DNA of 32,445 nt from Lentisphaerota bacterium (lineage in GTDB: Bacteria; Verrucomicrobiota; Kiritimatiellia; UBA8416; VGWJ01), in NCBI GenBank assembly GCA_016873635.1, contig VGWJ01000036.1, positions 1 through 32,445 on the forward strand, read 5' to 3'. This document shows positions 15,676 through 23,487 of the stretch, one piece after another. Both the position numbers and the translations under genes were made by a program. Position 1 is the first letter of the stretch; each line of letters starts with the position of its first letter. The notes under the pieces were generated by a model. It was given only the letters and a program-made list of their open reading frames with translations, did no database searches and had not been told where the DNA came from.

Positions 15676-17756
15676 CACTCGCGCGCGTATTCCATCAGCA
15701 TGCGGTCGGCGTTGAAACGCCATCCCAGGCGGCGCATGGCGTATTTGGCGCGCTTGACCCACTCGCGGGGGATGCCCTGCGCGTCCTTGTCGTAGTACAT
15801 CGGAATGACCGTCTCCTCCAGCACCCGGTACAGGTCGGTCGCGTCGCGCTCGTCCTGCCGCCCGTCGTCCGCATGCTGCCGGCCGCCCCCGTAAGCGAAC
15901 CCGCACTCGCCGTCGTAGGCCTCGGCCCACCAGCCGTCCAGGATGGACATGTTCAGCACGCCGTTGTAGAGCGCCTTCATCCCGCTGGTGCTGCAGGCTT
16001 CGCGCGGACGCCGCGGACAGGCCAGCCACAGGTCGCAGCCCTGCACCAGGTGGCGTCCGACGTTGATGTCGTAGTCGTCGAGGAACACGATCCGCCCCTG
16101 GAGCCGCTCATCCCGCGTGAGCCGGTAGATGCGCTGGATCAGCCGCTTGCCGTCCTCATGGTTGGGGTGGGCCTTGCCGGCGAAGATGATCTGGATGGGG
16201 CGCTTGGGATCCGTCACCAGGCGCGCGAGCCGCTCCGCGTCCGCGAGGATCAGGTCGCCGCGCTTGTACGGGGCGAAGCGCCGGGCGAACCCGATCGTCA
16301 GGGCGTCGGTATCGAGCCGCTCCGTGGCCAGGCGACAGGTCTGCTCGTTGCCGTGCCCTTCCTCGCGGTCGCAGACGTGTCGCAGCATGTACGTGAGCAG
16401 CCGCGTCTTCACCACCTGATGCGCCTCCCACAGTTCCGCGTCGTCGATCGCGCCGGCCGAGGCCCACGTCTCGGGCAGGTACATCTTCTTCTTCCAGCCC
16501 GCGCCGAGGTAGGTGTCCAGGACCGTTTCGACCGGGGCGGCAATCCACGAGGCCACGTGCACGCCGTTGGTGATGTGGCCGATGGGCACCTCCGTGACGG
16601 CGCGGTCCGGCCAGAGGCCCTGCCACATCTGGCGCGAAACGCGGCCGTGCAGGGCCGAGACCGCGTTGGACTTCCGCGCGGCCTTCAGCGCCAGCACGGT
16701 CATGCAGAAGGGCTCCCCGCCGTCGCGCGGATTGACCCGTCCCAGGGCCATGAATTCATCCGGCGCGAGCCGCAGCTCGTCGCGCAACGGCCCCAGCACG
16801 TCTTCCACCAGGCCGGCATTGAAGCGATCGTGCCCGGCTTCCACCGGCGTGTGCGTCGTGAACGCCGTGCGGTCCCTCACGCGCCGCATGGCGCGATGGA
16901 AGTCGACGCCGTCTTCCTCCATCTCCTGCCGCGCCAGTTCCAGCGGGGCGAACGCGCAGTGCCCTTCATTCAGGTGCAGGGCGCCGGGCGCAAGGCCCAC
17001 GGCCTTCAAGGCGCGCATTCCGCCCACCCCCAGGATCAGCTCCTGCATGATCCGCACGCGTTCGTCGCCGCCGTAGAGCCGCCCCGTCAGCTGGCGCACG
17101 GCGTCCGAATTCTCCGCCACGTCGGAATCCAGCAGCAGCAGGGAAGACCGCCCCACTTCGATGCGCCACACGCCGACGTGCACGGTTTCCGAACGTGTCT
17201 TGATCCGGACGCGCACGGGCTTGCCGTTCCGGCACAGCGCCGGCTCCATGGGCAGGTTGCCGATGTCCGTTCCGGAGTAGCTCTCCTGCTGCCAGCCGTT
17301 GGCGTCCAGCCGCTGGTTGAAATAGCCCTGGGCGTAAAGCAGGCCGATGCCGACCACCGGGATGCCCAGGTCCGAGGCGCTCTTGAGGTGATCGCCGGCC
17401 AGGATCCCCAGGCCGCCGGAGTAGATCGGCAGCGATTCGTGCAGCCCGAATTCGGCCGACAGGTAGGCCACCGGCGTGGCCCGCAGCGGGCCGCCGTACA
17501 CGTCGCCCCAGGCATCGTGGGTTTCCAAATACTCCTTCAGGCGATGAAAGACGTGATTGACGCGCGCGTCCAGCGCCAGCTCGGCCGCCCGCGCCTCCAC
17601 CTGCTCCCGCGGAAGCTGCTTCACGAAGCTGATCGGGTTGTGGTTGAGTTTCCGCCACAGGGTCGGGTCAATGTCGCGCAGAACCGCGATGACGTTCGGA
17701 TGCCACGTCCACCACATGTTGCGGGCCAGCTCGCGCACTCTCGAGATGAGGTCCAT
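15615..17756 (-). CDS. glgP: Alpha-glucan (glycogen) phosphorylase, GT35
   Basis: A 713-aa PLP enzyme releasing glucose-1-phosphate from alpha-1,4-glucan. The N-terminus (ELARNMWWTWHP, DPTLWRKLNHNP) is the DUF3417-type region of the bacterial 'alpha-glucan family phosphorylase' branch, not the E. coli MalP/GlgP branch. AYLSAEFGLHESLPIYSGGLGILAGDHLK is followed by HLNEGH, GHITNGVH and FARRFAPYKR. The PLP Lys is K594 in STSGMKALYNGVLN. The expected end is near EYARECYLPMVG; about 14 more residues are coded in DNA shared with glgB. AAGGAGG (complement of 17764-17770) gives an excellent ribosome site. It is convergent with glgB and divergent from the HD-GYP gene. Confidence 0.94.
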   Translation of the reverse strand: MDLISRVRELARNMWWTWHPNVIAVLRDIDPTLWRKLNHNPISFVKQLPREQVEARAAELALDARVNHVFHRLKEYLETHDAWGDVYGGPLRATPVAYLSAEFGLHESLPIYSGGLGILAGDHLKSASDLGIPVVGIGLLYAQGYFNQRLDANGWQQESYSGTDIGNLPMEPALCRNGKPVRVRIKTRSETVHVGVWRIEVGRSSLLLLDSDVAENSDAVRQLTGRLYGGDERVRIMQELILGVGGMRALKAVGLAPGALHLNEGHCAFAPLELARQEMEEDGVDFHRAMRRVRDRTAFTTHTPVEAGHDRFNAGLVEDVLGPLRDELRLAPDEFMALGRVNPRDGGEPFCMTVLALKAARKSNAVSALHGRVSRQMWQGLWPDRAVTEVPIGHITNGVHVASWIAAPVETVLDTYLGAGWKKKMYLPETWASAGAIDDAELWEAHQVVKTRLLTYMLRHVCDREEGHGNEQTCRLATERLDTDALTIGFARRFAPYKRGDLILADAERLARLVTDPKRPIQIIFAGKAHPNHEDGKRLIQRIYRLTRDERLQGRIVFLDDYDINVGRHLVQGCDLWLACPRRPREACSTSGMKALYNGVLNMSILDGWWAEAYDGECGFAYGGGRQHADDGRQDERDATDLYRVLEETVIPMYYDKDAQGIPREWVKRAKYAMRRLGWRFNADRMLMEYARECYLPMVGATSIDGIGGGYAR

Positions 17757-17793
17757 CCGGCTTCCTCCTTGCTTCCGTTCAGGTCAGGCCGTT

Positions 17794-17822
17794 ATTGAAG
17801 ACGAGGCGGCGGCGGAACGCAA
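17794..17822 (-). promoter_or_regulatory. Candidate sigma-70-type promoter of glgP
   Basis: On the minus strand TTGCGT (17822-17817), 17 bp, TTCAAT (17799-17794). Start of transcription is expected near 17787, giving a leader of about 30 nt that contains the AAGGAGG ribosome site. Prediction by eye only. Confidence 0.4.
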
Positions 17823-17846
17823 CCCTGAAAGCGTCCGAAAAAACGC

Positions 17847-17875
17847 TTGTCATCGCATCCGCGGCCTGCTATTGG
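17847..17875 (+). promoter_or_regulatory. Candidate promoter of the REC-PAS-HD-GYP gene
   Basis: TTGTCA (17847-17852), 17 bp, TATTGG (17870-17875). Transcription would begin near 17882, before the preferred ATG at 17918, and would exclude the longer in-frame start at 17795. It is back to back with the glgP promoter candidate. Confidence 0.4.
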
Positions 17876-17917
17876 TGCACGGTCGCCTGTGCGGGCACCG
17901 CATCGGCGGCCCTGCGC

Positions 17918-19294
17918 ATGAAAGGCGAACGCACGCGCGTCCTGCTGATCGAAGACGAGCCCGACTACGCCCGCCTGGTCGAAGGCTTTCTCGCCGGGGA
18001 CGAGGACGGCTTCGCGGTCGAGACGTCCGGCTCGCTTGCCGCGGGCCTGGAACGGCTCCGCGGCGGCGGCATCCACGTCGCGCTTCTGGACCTGGGACTG
18101 CCCGACAGCCGCGGGCTCAAGACGCTCGAGACGGTCCGTTCCGCGCACCCCGACCTGCCCATCATCGTGATCAGCGCCGTCGGCGACAGGACCAGCGTGG
18201 CCGAGGCGCTCGAGCGCGGCGCGCAGGACTACTTCGTCAAGGGCCATTTCGTCCGCGAGATGCTCGCGCGCGCCGTCCGCCACGCCATCGTGCGCAAGCG
18301 CACCGAGGACGATCTGAACCGGTCGCAGCTGCGCTACGCGCAGCTCTGCGAGGGCGTGCCGCTGTGCGTCTTCGAGGCGGACCGGAGCGGCCGGATCACG
18401 TTCGCCAACCCGTATGCGTTCCGGCGCTTCGGCTTCACGCCGGACGACTTCGCCGCCGGGGTGAACGCGCTGGATACGGTGATCGAGGCGGATCGCGAGC
18501 GCGCCGCGGACAACATGCGCCGCGTAATGGGCGGCGAGAAACTCGGCTTCAGCGACTACACGGCGCGACGCAAGGACGGCGGCACGTTCCCCGTCATGAT
18601 CCATTCCATGCCGATGCGCCGCGACGGCCGCGTCGTCGGGCTGATGGGCGTGATCGCCGACGTGACCGAGCAGCGCCGCGCGCAGACCGAGCTGGCCGGC
18701 GCGCTGGCCGACCTGAAGCAGACGCTGGAGGGCACGGTCACCGCCCTGGGCGCGACCGTGGAACTGCGCGACCCGTACACGGCGGGTCACCAGCGCCGCG
18801 TGGCGGATATGGCGCGGGCCATGTCCGACGGCCTCGGGCACACCGCGCGCGACACGGAGGGCGTATTCGTCGCCGCCCTCCTGCACGACCTCGGCAAGAT
18901 CGCGGTGCCGGCCGAGATACTCACCAAGCCCGCCCCGCTGACGGACACGGAGTACAGCCTCATCAAATCGCATCCGAGCGTCGGCTACGACATCCTGGCC
19001 GCCGTGCGTTTTCCGTGGCCGGTGGCGGCCATCGTGCTGCAGCATCACGAGCGGATGGACGGTTCGGGCTACCCCGCCGGGCTGTGCGGCGATGCGATAG
19101 AGCCCGGCGCGCGGATCATCGCCGTGGCCGACACGGTCGAGGCCATGTCCTCCCACCGGCCCTACCGCGCCGCGCTGGGCGTCGACCGGGCGCTGGCGCA
19201 CCTCAGGGAAAAACGCGGCGCGCTTTTCGACTCCCCCGCGGTGGACGTCTGCCTCGATCTCTTCGCGAAGGGCGCGCTCAAGTTGGGGACATGA
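17918..19294 (+). CDS. Response regulator with PAS and HD-GYP output (c-di-GMP phosphodiesterase-like)
   Basis: A 458-aa protein. The receiver domain (about 5-120) starts RVLLIEDEPDY, has phospho-acceptor D58 (ALLDLGLPDS) and the switch Lys in YFVKG. A PAS domain (about 140-255: LCVFEADRSGRITFANPYAF ... GVIADVTEQ) follows. A short coiled linker leads to HD-GYP (about 265-450), with H323-D324 (LLHDLGKIAVP), KSHPSVGYDIL, and HHERMDGSGYPAGL with G384-Y385-P386. Key metal and signature residues are intact, so cleavage of c-di-GMP to pGpG/GMP is likely. The ATG at 17918 immediately precedes the receiver; the frame opens at 17795 but the extra 41 residues look untranslated. Its stop overlaps the ATG of the HIT remnant. 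Confidence 0.9.
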   Translation: MKGERTRVLLIEDEPDYARLVEGFLAGDEDGFAVETSGSLAAGLERLRGGGIHVALLDLGLPDSRGLKTLETVRSAHPDLPIIVISAVGDRTSVAEALERGAQDYFVKGHFVREMLARAVRHAIVRKRTEDDLNRSQLRYAQLCEGVPLCVFEADRSGRITFANPYAFRRFGFTPDDFAAGVNALDTVIEADRERAADNMRRVMGGEKLGFSDYTARRKDGGTFPVMIHSMPMRRDGRVVGLMGVIADVTEQRRAQTELAGALADLKQTLEGTVTALGATVELRDPYTAGHQRRVADMARAMSDGLGHTARDTEGVFVAALLHDLGKIAVPAEILTKPAPLTDTEYSLIKSHPSVGYDILAAVRFPWPVAAIVLQHHERMDGSGYPAGLCGDAIEPGARIIAVADTVEAMSSHRPYRAALGVDRALAHLREKRGALFDSPAVDVCLDLFAKGALKLGT

Positions 19295-19512
19295 AGAGGC
19301 TCTGGGCTCCCTGGCGACTCGAGTACGTGCGGCGGCCCGGGCAGGGCGAGTGTTTTCTTGGAGAGGAGCCTTTTGCGGCGCGGGGCGTGGTCCCCGGGCC
19401 GCGCGCGCCTTTCCGGCCCGCTTCTCGACCCCCCCCGGCGGAATGCCCGCCGCCGGCGGCCGCGTCGGCTTTCCCGTTCCGCGCCGGTCACCGCGGAAAC
19501 CGCGCGGCGTAG
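19291..19512 (+). pseudogene. HIT-family gene remnant (N-terminal stub)
   Basis: The frame starts with MKRLWAPWRLEYVRRPGQGE, which closely resembles the N-terminus of bacterial HIT/Ap4A-phosphorylase-like proteins (typically M..LWAPWRMEYI...GCIFC). After the GECF position, where the CxxC zinc knuckle should complete, the likeness ends. The remaining about 48 residues are Pro/Ala/Arg-rich and have no HIT core and no HxHxH motif; I saw no continuation in the other frames. The start overlaps the HD-GYP stop (ATGA), as for an intact operon gene. The frame runs 25 bp into the end of the convergent PilZ gene. Best read as a gene truncated by deletion or replacement. Confidence 0.55.
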
Positions 19513-19940
19513 CGCGCGATCCATTCGGCCGCCGCCTCCCGGGGCGACAGATCCCGGTCGTGCGTCCGCTTCTGCGTCTCGCGATAGGCTTCGATGTGGC
19601 AGATCTGCTCGACCAGCCGGGCCCGGAAGTGCATGGCCTCGTCCAGGAAGCGCAGCCCGCTGGCAAACAGCGCCGGCGGCGATTCCAGCGGGCGGCACCA
19701 CACGATTTCTCCCCGCAGGCTCTCCGCGCGGTCTATTGAAGGGTACTGCACGGTCACCAGGTCGCCCGGCGAGAAGCGCTGTTCGCTCACGAAGGCCATG
19801 CCCCCGTGGCCGATGTCCCGCGCTTCGCCCTCCGGGGCGTGCGCGTGCCCTTCCTTCAGGCAGCGCACGGGCACGGCCAGGGCGTGGCGGATGAAGCCCC
19901 GCCGCTCCGTTCCGCGCTTCGCTTCCGGCGTCACCTTCAC
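19488..19940 (-). CDS. PilZ-domain protein
   Basis: A 150-aa protein starting at a GTG whose GTGA overlaps the stop of the CheY-like gene (19940-19937). The PilZ domain covers about 10-115: the arginine motif ERRGFIRHALAVPVRC (RxxxR) is present; the second motif, normally (D/N)xSxxG, reads DIGHGG. The following strands FSPGDLVTVQYPS and LRGEIVWCRPL fit the PilZ barrel. A helical C-terminal tail includes YRETQKRTHDRDLSPREAA. It probably binds c-di-GMP, perhaps more weakly because of the Ser-to-Gly change. Coupling to the receiver gene suggests one two-protein output module. A longer frame upstream to 20189 is a shadow of the receiver gene. Confidence 0.85.
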   Translation of the reverse strand: MKVTPEAKRGTERRGFIRHALAVPVRCLKEGHAHAPEGEARDIGHGGMAFVSEQRFSPGDLVTVQYPSIDRAESLRGEIVWCRPLESPPALFASGLRFLDEAMHFRARLVEQICHIEAYRETQKRTHDRDLSPREAAAEWIARYAARFPR

Positions 19941-20317
19941 TTGCCTTTTCCGACGCCCGCGGAAACGGCGCCGGCATACCGGCGCACCACGCGCAGCAGC
20001 GGTTCCGCCTCCACGGGCTTGTGGAAGAAACGCACCACGTTCTGGAACTGCTTCATTTCGGGCTCGTCGAAATCGTCGAACCCGGCCATGACGATCGTGG
20101 GCACGTCTATGCCCTCGGCCTGCATCAGCAGGAGCAGTTCCACGCCGTTGATCCGCGGCATGTTCACGTCCAGCAGCATGCAGCGGCATTCCGGCAGCTT
20201 GACCAGCGCGTAGGCCTCCAGTCCGTCATGCGCGGTCTTGACCTCGTAGCCCTCCTTCTGCAGCAATTCCCGCAGCGTGATCACGACCGCATCGTTGTCG
20301 TCCACGACCAGCACCAT
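19937..20317 (-). CDS. Single-domain CheY-like response regulator
   Basis: A 126-aa stand-alone receiver. The acidic pocket is D6-D7 (VVDDND), the phospho-acceptor D50 (MLLDVNMP) and the switch Lys K100 (FFHKPVE). The usual Thr/Ser after strand 4 appears to be Met77 (PTIVMAGF), which is unusual. A short basic tail follows. AAGGAG (complement of 20325-20330) is an ideal ribosome site. No histidine kinase lies in the window. It is coupled by overlap to the PilZ gene and divergent from proB. Confidence 0.9.
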   Translation of the reverse strand: MVLVVDDNDAVVITLRELLQKEGYEVKTAHDGLEAYALVKLPECRCMLLDVNMPRINGVELLLLMQAEGIDVPTIVMAGFDDFDEPEMKQFQNVVRFFHKPVEAEPLLRVVRRYAGAVSAGVGKGK

Positions 20318-20411
20318 TGACGTACTCCTTCCCCTGGCGGTGTCCTGCCCTTGCCGGCGGCCGGGAGAGGCGCCGCCCGGGAATCGGCAACCCTGAACCG
20401 CGCGACCGCCC

Positions 20412-20428
20412 GGTCAACACTGTTGACC
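20412..20428. promoter_or_regulatory. 17-bp dyad overlapping the proB -35 box (possible operator)
   Basis: GGTCAAC ACT GTTGACC is a perfect 7-bp inverted repeat with a 3-bp centre. Its right arm contains the -35 hexamer TTGACC (20423-20428). A dimeric regulator bound here would block RNA polymerase; this is inference from position and symmetry. Confidence 0.5.
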
Positions 20429-20450
20429 GCGCGTCTTTTTCCTATAGACT
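20423..20450 (+). promoter_or_regulatory. Candidate sigma-70-type promoter of proBA
   Basis: TTGACC (20423-20428), 16 bp, TAGACT (20445-20450). Transcription would start near 20457, just before an ATG at 20462 and 35 nt before the ATG at 20492. Confidence 0.5.
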
Positions 20451-20491
20451 ACACGACGGCCATGAGAAAGTCATTGAAATACAGGGGAATT

Positions 20492-21280
20492 ATGGCGGAC
20501 GTGCGCCGCGTGGTCGTCAAGATCGGCAGCCGCGTTCTCGTGCAGAAGACGGGCCGCCCGGACGTGCGCCGCATGCGCGAGCTCATCGGGCAGATCGCGG
20601 CCATGCGCCGCGCCGGCCGGGAAGTCGCCGTGGTGACCTCGGGCGCGATCGGGGCCGGCATGGAAGCCCTCGGCATGCGCGAACGGCCGTCGCTTCTGCC
20701 CGACCTGCAGATGGCGGCCGCCGTGGGCCAGTGCCGCCTCATGTCGCGCTACGACGAGCTCTTCTCCGCCGCGGGCTGCAAGGTGGGGCAGGTGCTGCTG
20801 ACGCACGACGATTTTCACCACAAGATCCGCCTCACCAACGCGCGCCGCACCCTGGAGAACCTGCTCCGCAACGGGGTGGTGCCGATTATCAACGAAAACG
20901 ACGTCGTCGCGGACGAGGAAATCCGGGCCGATCTGGCGCTGGGCGACAACGACCTCCTCGCAAGCCTGGTGGTGCGGCTCGTGCGGGCGGACCTGCTGGT
21001 GCTGCTTACCACCACCGACGGCCTGCGCCAGCGGGCGACCGGCAGGCGCACGCGCAGGGTGCGCTATCTCGAAACCGTGAACCGCGCCACCTTCGCCCTG
21101 GTGTCCGACGGCGAATCGGCGCTTTCCAAGGGCGGCATGCTCAGCAAACTCAAGGCCGCCCGCAGCGCCGCCGCCGCCGGCTGCTCGGTCGTCATCGCGC
21201 ACGGCCGGCGCCCGGGCGTTCTGTCACGCATCATGCGCGGCGAGGACGTGGGGACCCTCGTCGTGTCCCAGGGCATCTGA
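20492..21280 (+). CDS. proB: Glutamate 5-kinase, short form
   Basis: A 262-aa amino-acid kinase catalysing ATP-dependent phosphorylation of glutamate, the first step of proline synthesis. Motifs: VVVKIGSRVLV, VTSGAIGAGMEALGM, AAAVGQCRLM, LLTHDDF, IINENDVVADEEI, GDNDLLASLV and KGGMLSKLKAA. The C-terminal PUA domain of the roughly 370-aa E. coli enzyme is absent, as in some other bacteria. The start is either the ATG at 20492 (AGGGG at 20482-20486, short spacing) or an in-frame ATG at 20462 that adds MRKSLKYRGI and would be almost leaderless. It is followed after 13 nt by proA. Confidence 0.93.
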   Translation: MADVRRVVVKIGSRVLVQKTGRPDVRRMRELIGQIAAMRRAGREVAVVTSGAIGAGMEALGMRERPSLLPDLQMAAAVGQCRLMSRYDELFSAAGCKVGQVLLTHDDFHHKIRLTNARRTLENLLRNGVVPIINENDVVADEEIRADLALGDNDLLASLVVRLVRADLLVLLTTTDGLRQRATGRRTRRVRYLETVNRATFALVSDGESALSKGGMLSKLKAARSAAAAGCSVVIAHGRRPGVLSRIMRGEDVGTLVVSQGI

Positions 21281-21293
21281 AGGAGACTTCGCC

Positions 21294-22550
21294 ATGAGCC
21301 TTCACGAAGACATGCTCGCCATGGGCGACCGCGCCCTGGCCGCGGCCCGCGCGCTGGCGGACCTGCACTCGCGCCGCAAGAACAACATTCTCCACGCCAT
21401 GGCCGACGAGCTGGAGAAACGCAGGGAGCAGATCAAGGGCGAGAACCGCAAGGACATGGACGAGGCGGAGTCCGCCGGCCTGTCTCCGGCCCTGCTTGAC
21501 CGGCTCCTGCTCACGGACGGACGCATCGAGGCCATGGTGCGCGGCATCCGGGCGGTGGCCGACCTGCGCGACCCCATCGGCGCGCGCATCAGCCGCTGGA
21601 TCCGGCCGAACGGGCTGGAGATCGTGAAGCGTCGCGTGCCCATCGGCGTGATCGCGATCATCTACGAATCACGCCCCAACGTGACCGCCGATACGTCCGC
21701 CCTGTGCCTCAAGACCTCCAACGCCGTGATCCTGCGCGGCGGCACGGAAGCCATTCACTCCAACGTCGCGATCGCCGAGGCCCTCCTCGACGGCGGCCGC
21801 CGCCGGGGCATGCCCGAAGACGCGCTCCAGGTCGTGCGCACCACCGACCGCGAGGCCGTGCGCGAGATCGCGCGCATGGAGGGCCGCGTGGACCTTGTCA
21901 TCCCGCGGGGCGGCGAGGAGCTGATCAGGGCCGTATCCGAAGCGGCGCTCGTGCCGGTGATCAAGCACTACAAGGGCATCTGCCACGTGTACGTGGACCA
22001 GTCGGCCGACCTCGAAATGGCGTTGCGCATCGCCGAGAACGCCAAGTGCCAGCGGCCCGGCGTGTGCAACGCGATGGAGACGCTGCTGGTGCACGCGGGA
22101 GTGGCCAGGGAATTCCTCCCCCGGCTCGCGGCCCGCCTCACCGCGCTCGGCGTGGAGCTGCGCGGCAACCCGGCCGCGCGCGCGCTGGCGCCGGACATGA
22201 AGGAAGCCACCGAAGAGGATTGGAGCACGGAGTACCTCGACCTGATTCTTTCCGTGCGCGTCGTGCCCAACCTGGCCGCCGCCGTCGAGCATATCGCCCG
22301 CTACGGCTCGCGCCATTCCGACGCGATCGTCGCCGAGGACGAGGCCGCGCAGGCGGAGTTCACGCACAAGGTGGATTCGGCCGCCGTCTACGTGAACGCC
22401 TCCACGCGCTTCACCGACGGCGGGGAATTCGGAATGGGCGCCGAGATCGGCATCAGCACCGACAAGCTGCACGCGCGCGGCCCCATGGGCCTCGAAGAGC
22501 TGACGACGTACAAGTACGTCATCTACGGCAAGGGCCAGATCCGGGAATAG
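21294..22550 (+). CDS. proA: Glutamate-5-semialdehyde dehydrogenase (gamma-glutamyl phosphate reductase)
   Basis: A 418-aa NADPH-dependent enzyme reducing gamma-glutamyl phosphate to the semialdehyde, second step of proline synthesis. Characteristic blocks are RRVPIGVIAIIYESRPNVT, LKTSNAVILRGG, VDLVIPRGGEELI and VPVIKHYKGICHVYVD. The catalytic Cys is C258 in KCQRPGVCNAMETLLVH. The C-terminal GGEFGMGAEIGISTDKLHARGPMGLEELTTYKY is complete, so the gene is full length. AAGGAG just upstream of the ATG is a good ribosome site. proB and proA form one operon; proC is not in the window. The next gene converges from the other strand with only 9 bp between stops. Confidence 0.96.
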   Translation: MSLHEDMLAMGDRALAAARALADLHSRRKNNILHAMADELEKRREQIKGENRKDMDEAESAGLSPALLDRLLLTDGRIEAMVRGIRAVADLRDPIGARISRWIRPNGLEIVKRRVPIGVIAIIYESRPNVTADTSALCLKTSNAVILRGGTEAIHSNVAIAEALLDGGRRRGMPEDALQVVRTTDREAVREIARMEGRVDLVIPRGGEELIRAVSEAALVPVIKHYKGICHVYVDQSADLEMALRIAENAKCQRPGVCNAMETLLVHAGVAREFLPRLAARLTALGVELRGNPAARALAPDMKEATEEDWSTEYLDLILSVRVVPNLAAAVEHIARYGSRHSDAIVAEDEAAQAEFTHKVDSAAVYVNASTRFTDGGEFGMGAEIGISTDKLHARGPMGLEELTTYKYVIYGKGQIRE

Positions 22551-22559
22551 CCTTGCCGC

Positions 22560-23273
22560 TCACTTGTCTTCCGGCGCGACTTCGGGCGCGGGCGCGGCGC
22601 CCTTCTCGGGCTCGACCGCGACTTCCGCTTCCATCGGCTCGCCCGCTTCGGGGGCGATATCGGGCGCCGCGCCGCCCTCGACCGGGACGGGCACGATCTC
22701 TTCGCCCGCGGGCTCGGGCGGCGGCACCGGACCGGCCCCCCGGCTCCCGCCCGGAGGACCGTACTTGCCGTAGCGGCGCCGGTCGGCATTGACGTCCTTC
22801 AGCGTCAGGCCGTAGCGGTCGGCCAGCCAGCGCCACTCGCCGCGATCGAACTTGAGGCTGTCGTTCAGCGCGTTGATTACGCTGACCAGGTCCAGGCTGT
22901 TTACCTCCCTCACCGGCGCCAGCGCGGCCGAAGCTTCGCGCACGGCCTCCGGAACGCCTTCCTGGCCGCTGATCACGATCACCTCGCGGGGCCGGCTCCG
23001 GAACATGCTGCCCGCGGCGTAGGTGTCCGGCGAGACGCGCACCCATTCGCGCGGGTCCGGATTCCATACGTGCAGGACCGGTTCCGTTCCGCCCGGGTCC
23101 TGGTAGGTGATCATGACCGCCGGACGGAGCGCGCAAATGTCCAGACCGATCTTGATGATCGTGTGCCGCGGCGGAATCATCAGCACCGTGGGACTCGGCG
23201 CTTCCTGCGCCGACGCGATGAGCGCGCCGCCTGCAACCGCCCCAACCAGACTCGCCGTCAACAATCTCTTCAT
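22560..23273 (-). CDS. Exported protein of unknown function
   Basis: A 237-aa protein. MKRLLTASLVGAVAGGALIASA is a clear Sec signal peptide, with cleavage likely after ASA (22). The mature part (about 23-160) is a small domain with strands (TVLMIPPRHTIIKIGLDICA, AVMITYQDPGGTE) and helices. It includes LDLVSVINALNDSLKFDRGE then WRWLADRYGLT. Residues about 165-237 are Pro/Glu/Ala-rich and probably unstructured. I do not recognise the family. The predicted location is the periplasm or cell surface. It has its own promoter candidate upstream and an 81-nt leader. Confidence 0.75.
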   Translation of the reverse strand: MKRLLTASLVGAVAGGALIASAQEAPSPTVLMIPPRHTIIKIGLDICALRPAVMITYQDPGGTEPVLHVWNPDPREWVRVSPDTYAAGSMFRSRPREVIVISGQEGVPEAVREASAALAPVREVNSLDLVSVINALNDSLKFDRGEWRWLADRYGLTLKDVNADRRRYGKYGPPGGSRGAGPVPPPEPAGEEIVPVPVEGGAAPDIAPEAGEPMEAEVAVEPEKGAAPAPEVAPEDK

Positions 23274-23360
23274 GACCGTTCCTGCTCCCCGCGACGACCT
23301 GCCGTCGCCGTTTCGATGCCCGCACTACTCGTTGATCCGCTATCCGACGATTGACGCCGT

Positions 23361-23389
23361 ATCAAAGAGCATTGCTCCCCCGCTGTCAA
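23361..23389 (-). promoter_or_regulatory. Candidate promoter of the exported-protein gene
   Basis: On the minus strand a consensus TTGACA (23389-23384), 17 bp, TTTGAT (23366-23361). Transcription would begin near 23354. Confidence 0.5.
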
Positions 23390-23414
23390 CCGCAAAGCGA
23401 CACCGCAAGCAATG

Positions 23415-23463
23415 GGTCACTTATGCAGGGAGGCGAGGCAGGGCGGACCGTCCCGGTCCGCCG
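23415..23463 (+). repeat. 49-bp palindromic dispersed repeat, copy A
   Basis: Nearly identical (47 of 49) to the reverse complement of 27713-27761. The core is a perfect 9-bp stem GGCGGACCG / CGGTCCGCC with a 3-nt loop (23442-23462), preceded by TTATGCAGGGAGGCGAGG. It lies about 25 bp beyond the etfA stop and could act as an mRNA 3' hairpin, but there is no T-run. Confidence 0.8.
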
Positions 23464-23487
23464 CATGGCCGGCTGATGGAAGGGGCT

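Noticed and set aside
14784-17798. 1,004-codon open frame on the plus strand
   Set aside because: It covers the end of glgB out of frame and all of glgP in antisense; no recognisable motif, no ribosome site.
17795-17917. N-terminal extension of the HD-GYP protein
   Set aside because: It would precede the promoter candidate and adds 41 residues before a canonical receiver start; possible signal-like stretch is probably chance.
23442-23462. Rho-independent terminator of etfBA
   Set aside because: Strong hairpin but no following T-run, and the same sequence lies in a divergent promoter gap at 27713-27761, so it is a repeat rather than a terminator.
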